DNA of 64,000 nt from SR1 bacterium human oral taxon HOT-345 (GCA_003260355.1 MPSQ01000001.1:496001-560000), one strand, 5' to 3'. Positions 36,075 to 47,509 are shown, counted from the stretch's first letter. The notes: generated from the letters alone by a model not told the origin. Program-made: numbers and translations.

Positions 36075-36536
36075 TTAGTATTTGTAGGCACTCACCTCTC
36101 TATCCATTTGTTTTTTGATGTCCTTTTCCTTGAGGATCTGCTTTTTTTCTACTTTTTTGTAAAGCTTCCCTAGCCCGAGTTTGATTTTGATGAAACCACC
36201 TTTGGTAACTATGACTTCTAATGCAAGGAGCACCATCCCTGGCTTATCAAGCGCTGAAGCAATTCTCGTGATTTCTCTCTTGTTGAGAAGGAGCTTCCTC
36301 TTTGCTTTCGCTTGGTAATACGGAACAAGAATGGGAGAGGTCTTTTCATAGAGCGGAATATCCATATTATAGAGTCGGCATTCATGATTATCGATCCTCA
36401 CTACTGCATCCTGGATATTGATATGCGAAGTCTTGATTGATTTCACTTCATGACCTTTGAGCACGATTCAGGCTTCATAGGTTTTTTCTATTTGATAATC
36501 GAAAGTGGCTCTTTTATTTCTCGTAATGAGCTGCAT
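36075..36536 (-). CDS. smpB: SsrA-binding protein SmpB
   Basis: 153 residues. Binds tmRNA and delivers it to stalled ribosomes for trans-translation. The frame includes one TGA (36465-36467), which gives TYEAGIVLKGHEVKS, the most conserved SmpB block (family YEAGIVLxGxEVKS). Further matches are NIQDAVVRI, RKLLLNKREI and a basic C-terminal tail with LYKKVEKKQILKEKDIKKQM, which folds on the ribosome in known SmpB. ATG 36534-36536 gives the normal N-terminus MQLITRNKRATFDYQIE. The stop lies 2 nt from the end of the 42-nt repeat array. The tmRNA gene itself is not recognised in the window. Confidence 0.95.
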
Positions 36537-36681
36537 CTTGGCGCGAAAAAGCTAAAACAGCTTTATCATACGGAATTGATCGAGAAAATCAAAAAGAAAT
36601 CTGACTCTGCTAGGGGAGAAAGTCCTTGCAATCGGGAGCGAAAATGATAGAGTTAGCTCGTTTACTTGTGGCGAAAGAAGG

Positions 36682-37431
36682 ATGAAGATCATAGATGAAC
36701 TAGAGCAATTTTATACTGCTGAGGCTCAGAAATACGCCCAGACGAGAAGAAAGCATCGACCTGATGGAGAACGCTTATTGGAAGCATTGGAAAGTTTAGA
36801 AATGAGGAGTCCGAAACTTCTCGAGCTTGGATGCGGCAGCGGAAGACTAGTTTCCTATCTTGACCACGCATGGGAAAGGAAGTTTGCCTATACAGGAGTT
36901 GATCTTTCCTCAGGGCTATTGAAGTATGCGAAGGAAGCCAATCCTGGACGTAAGTTTATCTGTAGCGAGATGACGAGTTTCCTTGAAGGATGTAAGCAGG
37001 AGTCGTTTGATGCAGTGGTAGCGTGTGCGAGCTTTCAGCATATCCCGTGAGCAAAAGCAAGATTGGCAGTGATGAAGAATGCCTATAGAGCACTCCGTTA
37101 TGAGGGGCTACTCGTGATGACGAATCGAGCATTTTCAGAGTGGTTTCTGAGGAAGCATTGGAAGGTCGTGGTTCAGTCAGGATTAAAGGCTGTTTTTACC
37201 CTAGGAAATGCCGACTGGAGAGATGTAATGATCCCCTGGAAAGCGAAGAAGCAAGTATATCACAGGTATTATCATCTCTTTGGACTCGAAGAGCTGAAGA
37301 AGCTTGCGGAGATGGCGGGGTTTTGGGTAGAGAAGTGCTATTTTCTTGATAAGGGAGGCAAAGAGGTTGAAGACTGGCATAAAGCGAATAATTCGTTTTT
37401 GGTGGCAAGGAAGGTGATTTGTAAGGGGTAG
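36682..37431 (+). CDS. Class I SAM-dependent methyltransferase, possibly Trm9/ALKBH8-like
   Basis: 249 residues. The Rossmann SAM site is LLELGCGSGRLVSYL (about residues 52-66), with an acidic residue after motif II (YTGVDLSSGLL), FDAVVACASFQHIPG as motif IV/V, and AYRALRYEGLLVM. The C-terminal part has WRDVMIPWKAKKQVYHRYYH and a following GLEELKKLAEMAGF. This VPW...RYYHLF-EL arrangement recalls Trm9/ALKBH8 tRNA wobble-uridine methyltransferases, but the match is by eye and moderate; the substrate is not established. TGA at 37048-37050 encodes the Gly after HIP. An AAGGA lies directly before the ATG, so the ribosome-binding spacing is unusually short. Confidence 0.8.
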
Positions 37432-37446
37432 ATATAAAGAAAAGCA

Positions 37447-37480
37447 AAAAGATGCTCTCGGATTTGAGGGCATCTTTTTT
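37447..37480. terminator. Bidirectional terminator
   Basis: AAAAAGATGC pairs with GCATCTTTTTT over a 14-nt loop between convergent genes (methyltransferase and adhesin-like protein). Confidence 0.8.
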
Positions 37481-37493
37481 AAATCTAGGCTGA

Positions 37494-40394
37494 TTAGCGG
37501 CAAGTGTTTGGAACTCCATCATTACGATCTATAAACCTACAGGTAGTTTTTTCAGTACACCTCTGTTGGTACGTAGCATAAGTTCCTCCTCAAATAATAA
37601 GATTACTACAATAACGTGTTTGTGGTTGAGCTCCGACACATTTACTCTCTAGATGTTCGTTAGGACTTGATAGTTGATTCTTCCAAGAGCTACCACTAGG
37701 ATCACACTCGGTATCATTTGTACACAGTCTTTCCTGTCCGAGATATCTTCTACTACCATTTGAGTGTATCGCATAAGTATCACACCTACCTGGAGTTATT
37801 TCTGTGTATGTTCATTCGCAAGTATAGGTTGATGGATGACCTCATCCACATGTTAATGGGTGACAACACTGTTGCGTATTAAAACATGATTCTCATTTCT
37901 TTATACAAGAAGGTCCGCTTGGACTTCCGGGACCACCTGGAACACCTGGAACACTCGGAACACTCGGAACACTCGGAGTACTCGGAGTGCTAGGAAGGCT
38001 GGGTCTCTCTTCCATCCCTCGTCCTGGGTGACAAGGACATTCTGCATATCTATAGATAATTTCTTGGCTAATAAATTGACCTGTAATTTTATTATATTTT
38101 CTTTTTGTGCAAGGAACCGGAACCCATTTACAGTAAATCCCTTCAGGACACATACCACAACCTATTTCTTCTCTTGTAGCATTACACCATGACATAGTAT
38201 GGACACGAACTCTTCCTCCATTCGTTTGACTTCGATGTCTGCAGACTGAGGGATCCACTGTTCCATATCCGTCCGTGCAAGTATACCAAACGTTTTTTCG
38301 TGCTACACCTTCTGCTCATCCCAGATCACAATATGGTTGCCCCTCCTCTCTCTTCCACTGTGCTAGTATGCACTGTCCCCATCTCAGATTGAATCCTTCA
38401 TCACATTCCCATTTACATGTTTTATTTGTAAAATTTCATCCCACGTAATGAGAATTCGCTGGTTTAGGGTCACATAGTTCACATCTCTCTTGTTGTCCTC
38501 CTGCAGATCGAGTCCCTTCATCCTTATTTGACTGACAGGGTCTACAACCTCTGTTATTCCCTCACTTATTATGATAAATATATCATGGCTTACAATTGAA
38601 ATCACAATCCAACCTACTCGAAGATGGGTCTGTTCGGTTTTTCGTTCCGTTTGTGATGAATGTTGCGTTAGCTATTGGCGTACATGATGCACATTGTGCA
38701 ACACCTCCTGATGAATAAGTTCCAGGCTGACAAAAAGTACAAGAGCCTGTAGTATTCGTATCATGTTTATATGCGAATCTTTCATCACAATGAAAATTAC
38801 ATGAATATTCACTATATCCCGTTGTCGTCCATGCTTTAAATCCTGAGTTGATCGTCGTTGCTGTCCCACCCCTTGTGCTTGCATGAGTGATAAATTCCTG
38901 CAACCCTTGTTTATTGATTGTTGGCATTACACAGTCTTTACATTCTGCTCGCTGGTTATTCTCTGGGGTATAGGTTCCTATATTACATCCACTACACGAT
39001 CTTTCTACTCCTGGCTGGTCTTTGTGTTTATATCCTGCTTTACAGCCAAAATGACAGTTATCATTCCCTGTCCCTGGAGTCCACCATCCATTAAATGTTG
39101 AGCCGTCTGGTTTTTCTTTCGTATATCTATTTGGGATCTCCGTACTTGGTAAACATCCTCACATCTGCCATCCATCTGGGAAATCTACCCCTGCATGGTA
39201 TCCTGTTTGACAGGTATATCCACACTCCTTACCCGTAGAACCTGGGTATTGGATTCCTCCATATACCCATTTTACCTCTTCCCAACCTCCGTCTCCTTCA
39301 TTAAGCTCTGGATTCCATTTTGGTAACGCTTGAACTGGTGTTGTCTTTATTGTATTTTGCTCTCACCCTGCACATTGTCTTTGATTCATATTTACACAGA
39401 CTCCGTGCGTAGATGGATCTGAACTGAGCGGAACTCGCTCTACTCCATTACATCCACAGAGACCGGATTTTCCTCATGCTTTTACATATGCCATCAAACC
39501 TGCATACTGCTCATCACATTTTCCACTCGCTGAAACAAAGCCTCATTTAGCAGCTATTTTTATTGCTCACTTTCCTCCGAGTCCTCCAATATCGAACTTC
39601 ACCTTTGGATCGTTCGTATTAAATCAGATTCCATTCTTTGTATTTACGTAGAAGGCACCTGATTTCTTTGGGCTAAAGGTTCCGTCATCTGACCATACAA
39701 AAACTTTTTGGGCATTCCCTGCCTTGATATTTTTACCAATCAATACGCTATCAGAACCTGCTTCATTATTCCCTTCTCAGAGAATAACTACATTAGATCA
39801 TCTTACAACATTCCCATGACCTCCAGCTACAAGGATATTTTCTTTTTTAGGTGCACTTATCCCTTCTGTTGGAACTCTCGTCTCAGAAGCACCAATAATC
39901 GCTAAGTTATTTGCACTAGCCGCTACAGTTCCCCTTCCTCCGAGGACAATAGAATTTGTGGCAGAAGCCAGAGAATTATCCTTTCCTCCCATAATCAGTG
40001 CATTTTCACTTCCATTCTGGATTTTATTCCCTTCTCCTCCAATTGCTGTAGTCCCTGAAAGCGCTTCATTCTTATTTCCAATAATCAGTGCATTAGCATT
40101 TACGTTTCCACTAATATGGAGAGCTTTTGCTCCAGTATCATAGTATAATGTTACTACTTTCGTATCATTAGGTCATTCATCCCCCATATGAAGTACCATT
40201 GAGGTAAGATATTGAGCTGAGTTTTCTACCCCCTCCACGGAAACTCTATTTGACTCAGAAATTGATGATGAATTTGCAGAGCTTAAATCTCAGAGCCAAT
40301 TCATCCCTAAAAAAGTTCACACTCCTACCGCTCCAACAATAAGTGGAGCAGAGAGAGCTTTCCATCTAAGGTTTTTCTTTTTACTGGTAGTCAT
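37494..40394 (-). CDS. 966-residue adhesin-like surface protein: YadA-head-like repeats plus Cys-rich modules
   Basis: Continuous under UGA = Gly (dozens of TGA). An N-terminal basic stretch and TM/signal (WKALSAPLIVGAVGVCTFLG) come first. Residues about 90-215 form a series of short repeats (NALIIGNKNEAL, NSIVLGGRGTVAAS, NNLAIIGAS) like the NSVAIG left-handed beta-roll of trimeric YadA/Hep_Hag heads. Next comes FYVNTKNGIGFNTNDPKVKF, as in tail-fibre and head-neck regions (VGIGTTNPxAKLDV). Residues about 300-960 are Cys-rich with GCC2/GCC3 or EGF/TNFR-like units (CQPGTYSSGGVAQCASC, CNIGTYTPENNQRAECKDC, CKAGYKHKDQPG). A Pro-rich run (TPSTPSVPSVPSVPGVPGG) lies near residue 820. There is no C-terminal YadA translocator, consistent with a cell that may lack an outer membrane. 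Host or epibiont adhesion is inferred. Confidence 0.85.
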
Positions 40395-40431
40395 ACTAGC
40401 ACAGTTAAGGTGTAAAATATCTTTACGTTAA

Positions 40432-40459
40432 AGTATAAGCATTTATTTTTCTTTGTCAA
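40432..40459 (-). promoter_or_regulatory. Promoter of adhesin-like gene
   Basis: Minus-strand TTGACA (40454-40459), a 16-nt spacer and TATACT (40432-40437), about 37 nt before the ATG at 40394. The remainder of 40460-40648 shows no gene. Confidence 0.7.
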
Positions 40460-40648
40460 ATTTCTCTCTTTTTTTCCATCTTGCCTTCTTGCTTTTCTAT
40501 GAGATTCGAATGAAAAGAGTTGCTCCGACAACATTCAGATTTTATACTGTTTCCTTCTTATTTTGAACAAGGAAAACTAAACTCCTACTTCTTCGTTAAG
40601 CGCAAAAAACGAAGATTAAGTTCACTTCAGGAGAAATAATGTAGGCGA

Positions 40649-41365
40649 TTAAGGAATGAGTTTTTTGAGGAATTCAAAGAGCTCTGCTGTAGAATAGACT
40701 GTAAATCTTGCACAAAGTCCTTTAGTTTCTTTGTGGTATCTATTGATCCAAATTCCTTGCATTCAAAGCCATTGCGCTCCATCAATATCTTTCTGAATAT
40801 TGTCTCCGACCATAATACACTCTTTGGTAAGCACCTCAAGTTTGTGGGCTGCAAGCAGGAAAGGAGAAGAATGAGGTTTATCCATTCCTGCCTCTTCTGA
40901 ACTGACCATAATATCAATCTTATCATCAATTCCGAGATGAACAAGTTTTTTGAGCTGAGTATAATTGGAGGAATCCGTGACGATTCAGGTTTTTATCCCT
41001 TTTCTTTTGAGATATTTTAGAAGCTCTGTACTTGCTCTTTCTCTCTTGATCGTGCTATAAAAGACTTTCCAATAACGATCAAAAATATGAAGAATATCTT
41101 TTGGCAGGATTTTATTCTTCATTTGGCTGTTCATTTTTTCAAAAATTTTCTGAAAATACAGATCCTTATTGTGTGAAGCAGCTGTTCACAAAAGTTGCAT
41201 TTTTACCTCTTTCTGTGCAATTTCAAATAAAATTGGGATAAGCTCTAAAGGAGTCTTGGTCAACTTATGGATTTCTTTAAAAATTTCTTTTGTCGCTTCT
41301 TGATTACAAGATTCATAGTCAAAAAGCGTATCATCAAGGTCAAACAGCACTGCCTTTATTGCCAT
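40649..41365 (-). CDS. HAD-superfamily phosphatase
   Basis: 238 residues. Motif I is VLFDLDDTLFD (residues 6-16), with the nucleophile Asp and the acid/base Asp. Motif II is IVTDSS, motif III is the Lys of GMDKPHSSPF, and motif IV is VGDNIQKDIDGA, binding magnesium. A helical cap between motifs I and II places it with subclass I (phosphoglycolate phosphatase / YjjG nucleotidase group). The substrate cannot be fixed from the sequence. TGA codons encode Gly at QLLGTAA, IKTGIVT and QWLGMQG. Start ATG 41363-41365; divergent from uvrA, 142 nt away. Confidence 0.88.
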
Positions 41366-41507
41366 ATTTCCAAAACAAGAATAAATAAAAGATGAACCAA
41401 TTATACTCTAAAAATCAGAATTTTACAACTTTTTTATAATCAGGCTTGCAAAGCTCTCCAATTTAGTTATTCTGAGAGTTAGGATTTATTTCTGCAATAA
41501 AAAACGT

Positions 41508-44500
41508 ATGCCAAAAGCAAAAAAAGCTGATCTCAAAACTGACATTTTGAATAGTCCAATAGGAAACCAAAACTTCGCTCATTCTGAGGAAGAAATCGTT
41601 TTCCAAGGGATCAGAACCCACAACCTCAAAGATATTGACCTCATTTTGCCGAAAAATAAGCTCATTACCATCACTTGAGTGAGTGGATCGGGGAAATCTT
41701 CTCTGGCTTTTGAAACCATTTATAAAGAGGGACAATACAGGTATATTGAATCGCTTTCAAGCTATCTGAGGCAGTTTTTCAATCTTGGAGATAGACCAGA
41801 AATTGACTACTGTAGCGGACTTTCTCCTGCAATTGCGATTGAGCAAAACAAAAGAAGCGGAAATTCAAGGTCTACCGTAGGAACGCTTACCGAGATTGAT
41901 GACTACATCAGGCTGCTGTTTGCAAAGCTCGGTGATACCTACTGTTATCACTGCGGTGCGAAGATTGAGCCAAAGACCATTGATCAGATCATGGATACGA
42001 TCAAAACTGACTATCAAGGGCAGAAAATCTATCTTTTGAAAGAAAGCGGAAAGTTCTCAGAAAAGTCAGAATTATTGAAATTTGTCAAAAATAATAAACA
42101 AAAAGTAGAAAAAGGCTGAGGTTTTACGAGGTATCTCCTCCTTTCTCAGAATCCTGAAAAGCCAGATCCGATTGAATATTTTTACCTGGAAGAGCCGAAT
42201 ATTCCTGAGAGCTATTTTCCGCTTCAGAGCTATGGAATCTTTGATCGTTTGACCTTGGAAGAGCAAAAACTCGGCAGATTGAAAGAAGACATCATCAAAA
42301 TCCTTGCTGAGACCAAGAAATTCTGAATCTATAGCACAGAAAGCAGTAAAGAGCTAGAAAATCAAACTTCAGAAAAGCAGGTTTCTTCAGACTTTTGAGC
42401 GAATATTGAAATTTCCACGAAAAAAAAGAAAAAAGCTGACTCCTCTACTCTGATGAGCGAAAGCAAGGGAAAGCCAGTAATTCAGCGGTTTACCGACAAA
42501 ATGTATTGTCCAAACTGTAATATCACTTATCCTGAATTTACGACTCAGCATTTTTCTCCTAATAGGCAGGAAGGAGCTTGTCCGCATTGTTTGGGGCTGG
42601 GTGAGATTTTGCAGGTGGAATATGATAAAATCATTGATCCTCAAAGTCCGCTTTTGGAGGCGATTTTGCCATGGAGAGAAAGTAATCTTGGACAGTCTGT
42701 TTTAAAAAAGCTCTGTGAGAAATACAGCATGGATGGCGAGAAAAAACGAGCGGATCAACCAGAATGGTTTTTGAATGTGATTATTGAGGGAGATGATGAG
42801 CTTTTGAGAGTCAATAGCTGAGGAAAACGAACGAGCATCAAATATCACGGAATTGAAGAAATCATCAAAGATCAATATGCAAAAGGACTTTTGACCGTTG
42901 ATTTTCAGGCGATGCTGAGTATGAAGAGCTGTCCGCATTGTTTCGGTTCTAGGCTTAAAAAGGAGAGTTTGCACTGCTTTTTGTGTTTGAATACAGATCG
43001 TCATTGCGAGGGAGGAACGACCGAAGCAGTCGAAAAAGCCACAAAAAAGCTGAAAAAAACCTATGAAACGGCTAAAAATCAAGACTCTGGATTGGTTGGC
43101 TTTGCTCGCAAAGAGGGAGTTGAAGCATTGATCCCATCACTCTTTATCAATCAAGAAGGTTTACCTTTTGCAAGACCAGCAGATGAACAGCTTTTGAAGG
43201 TAAATATCCGAGATTTGCAGAGAATGGAACTGAATCATCTGATCAGCTTTTTAGACCTTTTCAAACAAGTAAGTAATAAACCTTGAAATCTGCTTGATAG
43301 GATTCTTAATCCGCTTCTGGATAGGGCAAAAACGATTCAGGAGCTTGGACTCGGCTATCTGATGTTGAAAAGAGGGGTAGATACGATTTCTGGAGGGGAG
43401 ATTCAGAGGTTAAGACTAGTAAAACAGCTCGGTAATAAACTAACCGGGATTATTTATGTGCTGGATGAGCCGACGATTGGGCTTGATACCTGAGAAATCA
43501 AGAAGGCGATCGCTTCTATTCAGAAACTCAAGGCGATGGGGAATACCATCATCGTCGTGGAGCATAATGAGGAATTTATCAAGGCTTCGGATTGGGTGGT
43601 AGAAATCGGTCCTGGAGCTGGAGATTTCGGTGGAGAGCTGATTTTTAACGGAAGCTATGAGGATTTTCTGCAAGCAAAAACGCTGACTTCCGACTACATT
43701 ACTGGGGAAAAGAAAGTGAAGGTTGATTTTGAGCATAGTCCAAGCCACGACCGAGTGCAGATCAAGCACGCAAGTAAATATAATCTCAAGAATATTGATG
43801 TTAAGCTGAATCTCTGAAGTTTTACGGTGATCACTGGACCTTCTGGAGCCGGGAAAACGACCTTGATGTACACGACATTGTATAGATTTCTCAATGATAA
43901 GCAGAAATTCGTTCAGAGTTATATCAGACTTCAACTTTTGAAAAAAGGTTTGAGCTGGGAGGAAATCTTGGCTGCTCCCGTGATGAGAGCTGAGGAATAC
44001 GCCCATTTTGAGAATCTCGCATTGCAAGAATTTTACCAAGATATCGGAGTAGAAAAAATCACCGGACACGAACAGATCAAAAACACGATCTATGTAGACC
44101 AGTCTAGCATTGGGAAAACTCCGAGAAGCTGCCCTGCGACTTTTGTGAGTGTCTTTGACAAAATCAGGCTCCTCTATGCAGGAACGACCGAAGCGAAGTA
44201 TTTAGGCTTTACGAACTCGCATTTCAGCTTTAATTCTGAAAAAGGTGCCTGCCCTGCTTGTAATGGGTATGGCTACAAAAAGATTGAGCTGCAGTTTCTG
44301 CCTGATACCTATGTTCCTTGTGAGCTATGTCAAGGAAAGAGATATAAACCTGAAATTCTCGCGATCACTTGGAGAGGGAAGACAATTAGTCAGATTTTGG
44401 ATATGTATATCTATGAAGCCTTGGACCTCTTTCATGAAATGGATCATATCAAACAGGAACTAGAACTGATGGTAGAAATCGGACTTGGCTATCTCAAGAT

Positions 44501-44768
44501 GGGACAACCTGCACATACCCTTTCTGGTGGAGAATCACAGAGATTGAAGCTCGTGAAGCACCTTTTGAAAGAATACAGAGGGAATACGGTGTATTTCCTT
44601 GATGAGCCGACGGTTGGACTGCATCCTGCGGATATTGAAAGGCTTTTGAAAGTGCTGAAAAGATTTTTGGAGAAAGGAGATACGATCCTGATGATTGAGC
44701 ATGATGAAGATATTTTGCAATTCGCAGATCATGTGATTAGGTTAGATAATGGGAAACTCGTAAAGTAA
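41508..44768 (+). CDS. uvrA: Excinuclease ABC subunit A
   Basis: 1086 residues, longer than the usual 940. DNA damage recognition ATPase of nucleotide excision repair. The first Walker A is [15 protein letters not shown] at residues 57-71, and its first Gly is TGA. The UvrB-contact and insertion region follows, then the zinc module CPNC...CPHC, ABC signature [15 protein letters not shown] and Walker [10 protein letters not shown]. The second half has Walker [23 protein letters not shown]...CELCQGKRY, signature [15 protein letters not shown] and Walker [12 protein letters not shown]. The extra length lies partly in a charged insert around residues 285-310 and in about residues 490-540. UvrB occurs in this window only as a C-terminal half (16958-17722). 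Confidence 0.97.
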
Positions 44769-44790
44769 ATTTTATCCACTAGGCAAGGCT

Positions 44791-45432
44791 ATGGAAAAAC
44801 TGACCTATACTACAGTTGACACTCCCTTTCAGTTTGAAATTCCAAAAATTAAGGGATCAAGGTTTATTACCTCAGTTTTCCCTATTGATAGTAAGGATCA
44901 TGTTCCTGAGTATCTTTCTCAGATCCAAAAACAGTATTTCTGAGCAACTCATCACTGTTATGCCTGGAGAGCTGGCGTTCGTATCCAGGAAGATCTTTTT
45001 TGAGGATGGAACATCGTTGCTTTAGCTGAGAAGGTAAATGATGACTGAGAGCCTTCAAATACCGCAGGAAAACCGATACTGAACGTTCTGAAATGAGATC
45101 AGATTTTTGGAATTTTGGCTGTCGTGACGAGATATTTTTGAGGGACTTTACTCGGAGTCGGCGGACTGATTCAGGCTTACACTCTTGCCATAAAATCCAC
45201 CCTTACTCAAGCTCCGCTTCTGCAAAAAGAAATTACAAAAAAGCTGATGATCCACTATCGTTATGAGGAAGTTTCCCGAGTTCAGCATCTTTTTGCTAAA
45301 TATCAAGCGATCCCCTATTATGAGGAATATGGAGATAGCATTACACAAGGGGTTGAGGTAAATTATAGCTTTTTTCAGAACCTGACTAAGGATTTGACCT
45401 CATGAAGGATTGACTATGAAGAGGTGCTATAA
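44791..45432 (+). CDS. UPF0029 (YigZ/IMPACT) family protein
   Basis: 213 residues. The IMPACT N-terminal domain motifs are all present: KGSRFITSVFPI, ATHHCYAWR, DDGEPSNTAGKPIL and VVTRYFGGTLLGVGGL followed by QAY. TGA encodes the Gly in FGATHH, DGEPS and RYFGG. The C-terminal DUF1949-like part (IHYRYEEVSRVQHLFAKYQ) is as in YigZ. The family is linked to translation and RNA binding, but its bacterial function is unsettled. It follows uvrA by 22 nt, so they are probably one transcript, and ends in TAA just before a strong terminator. Confidence 0.92.
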
Positions 45433-45456
45433 CTTAGTGGCAAAAAAATTATCAGT

Positions 45457-45487
45457 AAAAAAAACTCCCATACTAGGAGTCTTTTTT
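45457..45487 (+). terminator. Intrinsic terminator after uvrA operon
   Basis: ACTCC and GGAGT around a short CATACTA loop, A tract before and T6 after; placed between convergent genes. Confidence 0.8.
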
Positions 45488-45514
45488 GTTATTTTTGAAT
45501 AAGCGTATTGTTTT

Positions 45515-47404
45515 CTAATGCTCTGATGCGAGTTTTCTTTTACTTCTTTCCTCCTCAACCTGCTTCATAAGCTCCTCTACTCCCAGCACATATTGCTTCT
45601 TGCTCCTAAATTCTCTGACAGAAACCTCATTTGCGGATTCTTCTTTCTCTCCAACGATGAGAATATAAGGAACTTTCATCATTTCAGCATTACGGATTTT
45701 CTTGGAGAAACTATCGTTTCCCTCATCTACCTTCACTCTAAAGCCAGCTTTTTTGAGCTGTGAAGCCACTTGGAAAGCGTAATCATTAAACTTTTCTGCG
45801 ACTGGCACGATCTGGAACTGAACCGGTGCAATCCATAGCGGAAACGCTCCTCCGAAATGCTCAATCATCACGCCCATAAACCTCTCCAAAGACCCAGAAA
45901 TCGCTCTATGAATCACCACAGGTCTCTCCTTTTCTCCTTGTTCATTGGTAAAAGAAAGATCAAATCTGACTGGGAGATTGAAATCACACTGAATCGTCGC
46001 AAGTTGCCATTCTCTACCGATCGCATCTTTGAACATAAAATCCAGTTTTGGACCGTAGAAAGCCGCCTCCCCTACTCCGATCTTGTAAGGAAGCTGATAT
46101 TTCTCAGATGCCTCTCTCAAAGCCCCCTCTGCCTGCTCCCAAACCGCATCATCTCCGAGATATTTCCCTTCTGGACCACGAATAGAAAGCCTTACTCGGT
46201 AATCATTGATCATTCCGAGGGTTGAATAGAATTTTTTGATGATTTCCACGATAGTTCCTACTTCCTCAGTAATTTGGCTCACACGGCAGAAAAGATGCCC
46301 ATCATCTTGAGTAATAGATCTCACACGAGTCAAACCAGAAAGCTGACCAGTCTTTTCATCTCTATAGACGGTTGCAGGCTCGAAATAACGAACCGGCATA
46401 TCACGATAGCTAAACTGATTATCAGCGAAAATCTGCATATGATGAGGACAGTTCATCGGCTTCATAAAGAAGTTTTCCTCCTTTCCCTTTACTCTAAAAA
46501 GCTCATCTCCAAACTTATCCGCATGCCCTGAAGTTTTGTAAAGGTCTTCTTTGGCAAGGTGAGGAGTCCATACTCTTTGATAGCCTTTATCTTTGTGAAG
46601 CTCCCAAAGGTAATCCTCAACTTCTTTTCTAATAATCATTCCATGCGGCTGCAAAAGTGGTAATCCTGATCCAACCAGCGGTGAAATGGTAAAAATTTTC
46701 AGCTTTTGACCCAAGATTCTGTGATCTCTTTTTTTGGCTTCTTCAAGAAGGGTTTGATATTTTTGAAGCTCTTCTTTGGTATCAAATGCTAAACCATAGA
46801 CTCTAACCATCATCACATTATCAGAATTTCCTCTTCGGTACGCCCCTGCGAGTTTATCAAGTTTGAAAGCCTTGCTATCAAGCTCTTTGGTGTTTTCCAC
46901 ATGCGGACCTTCACACATATCAAGGAATGTAATGAACTTCCCAGCAAACTTTTCAGGGAACTTTTCCTGCAAATACGCAGTTACCTTTTCATAATACTCA
47001 CGATAAGATGGGTCTATTCCCTTGAGTAAGGCATCTTTCGCACCCTCCACGATTGTATTGGCATAGAAGGTAATTTCCTCTCCTGCTGCCGCAAATTCGC
47101 TTCTCATCTCTTCTTTGTATTGCTGCTTCATCAACTCAGTAACGAGTTTTTTTGATTCCGCATCAGAAAGCGAAAAAAGAACGAAATCCTGATTTTCTTT
47201 CACGATTTTTTCCATCTGATTTTGGATCTTTTTCAAATCCTCCTCCTTGATCTGCTTTTCAGAGCTAAAGAGAAAGTCATAATAAAATCCGTTATCAATC
47301 GCAGGTCCGATCGCAACTTCCACATCTCGTTGCTGCTCTCTCTGCACCGCCTGTGCAAGGATATGCGAGAGCGAATGCCTTTTTTTGAGTAATGCTTGTT
47401 CCAT
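45515..47404 (-). CDS. thrS: Threonyl-tRNA synthetase lacking the N-terminal TGS domain
   Basis: 629 residues, starting directly at the editing domain. The editing site is seen in HSLSHILAQAV (HxxxH) and DMCEGPHVENT. Class II catalytic motifs are MKPMNCPHHMQIF, YRDEKTGQLSGLTRVRSITQDDGH (motif 2), FYGPKLDF and HRAISGSLERFMGV (motif 3). The anticodon-binding domain WIAPVQFQIVPV...GEKEES is present. The roughly 60-residue TGS domain of most bacterial ThrRS is missing. Not one glycine is coded by TGA, in contrast to most neighbours. It is preceded by a threonine-rich leader peptide and an attenuator-type terminator (47442-47551). Confidence 0.97.
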   Translation of the reverse strand: MEQALLKKRHSLSHILAQAVQREQQRDVEVAIGPAIDNGFYYDFLFSSEKQIKEEDLKKIQNQMEKIVKENQDFVLFSLSDAESKKLVTELMKQQYKEEMRSEFAAAGEEITFYANTIVEGAKDALLKGIDPSYREYYEKVTAYLQEKFPEKFAGKFITFLDMCEGPHVENTKELDSKAFKLDKLAGAYRRGNSDNVMMVRVYGLAFDTKEELQKYQTLLEEAKKRDHRILGQKLKIFTISPLVGSGLPLLQPHGMIIRKEVEDYLWELHKDKGYQRVWTPHLAKEDLYKTSGHADKFGDELFRVKGKEENFFMKPMNCPHHMQIFADNQFSYRDMPVRYFEPATVYRDEKTGQLSGLTRVRSITQDDGHLFCRVSQITEEVGTIVEIIKKFYSTLGMINDYRVRLSIRGPEGKYLGDDAVWEQAEGALREASEKYQLPYKIGVGEAAFYGPKLDFMFKDAIGREWQLATIQCDFNLPVRFDLSFTNEQGEKERPVVIHRAISGSLERFMGVMIEHFGGAFPLWIAPVQFQIVPVAEKFNDYAFQVASQLKKAGFRVKVDEGNDSFSKKIRNAEMMKVPYILIVGEKEESANEVSVREFRSKKQYVLGVEELMKQVEEERSKRKLASEH

Positions 47405-47441
47405 TTTGCTGATTATAAAGAATAAAAACTACCTTCTTCCC

Positions 47442-47474
47442 TAAAGAAAAACTCCTGCAACCAGGCAAGAGTTT
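47442..47474 (-). terminator. Attenuator terminator in the thrS leader
   Basis: On the minus strand AAACTCTTGCC and GGAGTTT arms close a hairpin (CTCTTGC/GCAGGAG with one G-T pair, loop CTGGTT), followed by TTTTTCTTT. It ends about 38 nt before the thrS ATG. Its 5' arm contains CTTGCC, which can instead pair with GGCAAG just after the leader-peptide stop codon (plus coordinates 47501-47506), giving an antiterminator. Confidence 0.75.
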
Positions 47475-47509
47475 CTAGAGTATTGAACTACTACGAAAAC
47501 CTTGCCGAA

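Noticed and set aside
35601..36173. Open frames across the 42-nt array as a real repetitive protein
   Set aside because: The period is divisible by three, so long frames appear on both strands; none has a start or ribosome-binding site that stands out, and neighbours are complete without it.
36537..36681. Short ORF starting at 36646 before the methyltransferase as a regulatory leader peptide
   Set aside because: About 15 codons without notable residue bias or an adjacent terminator; it overlaps the methyltransferase start by chance.
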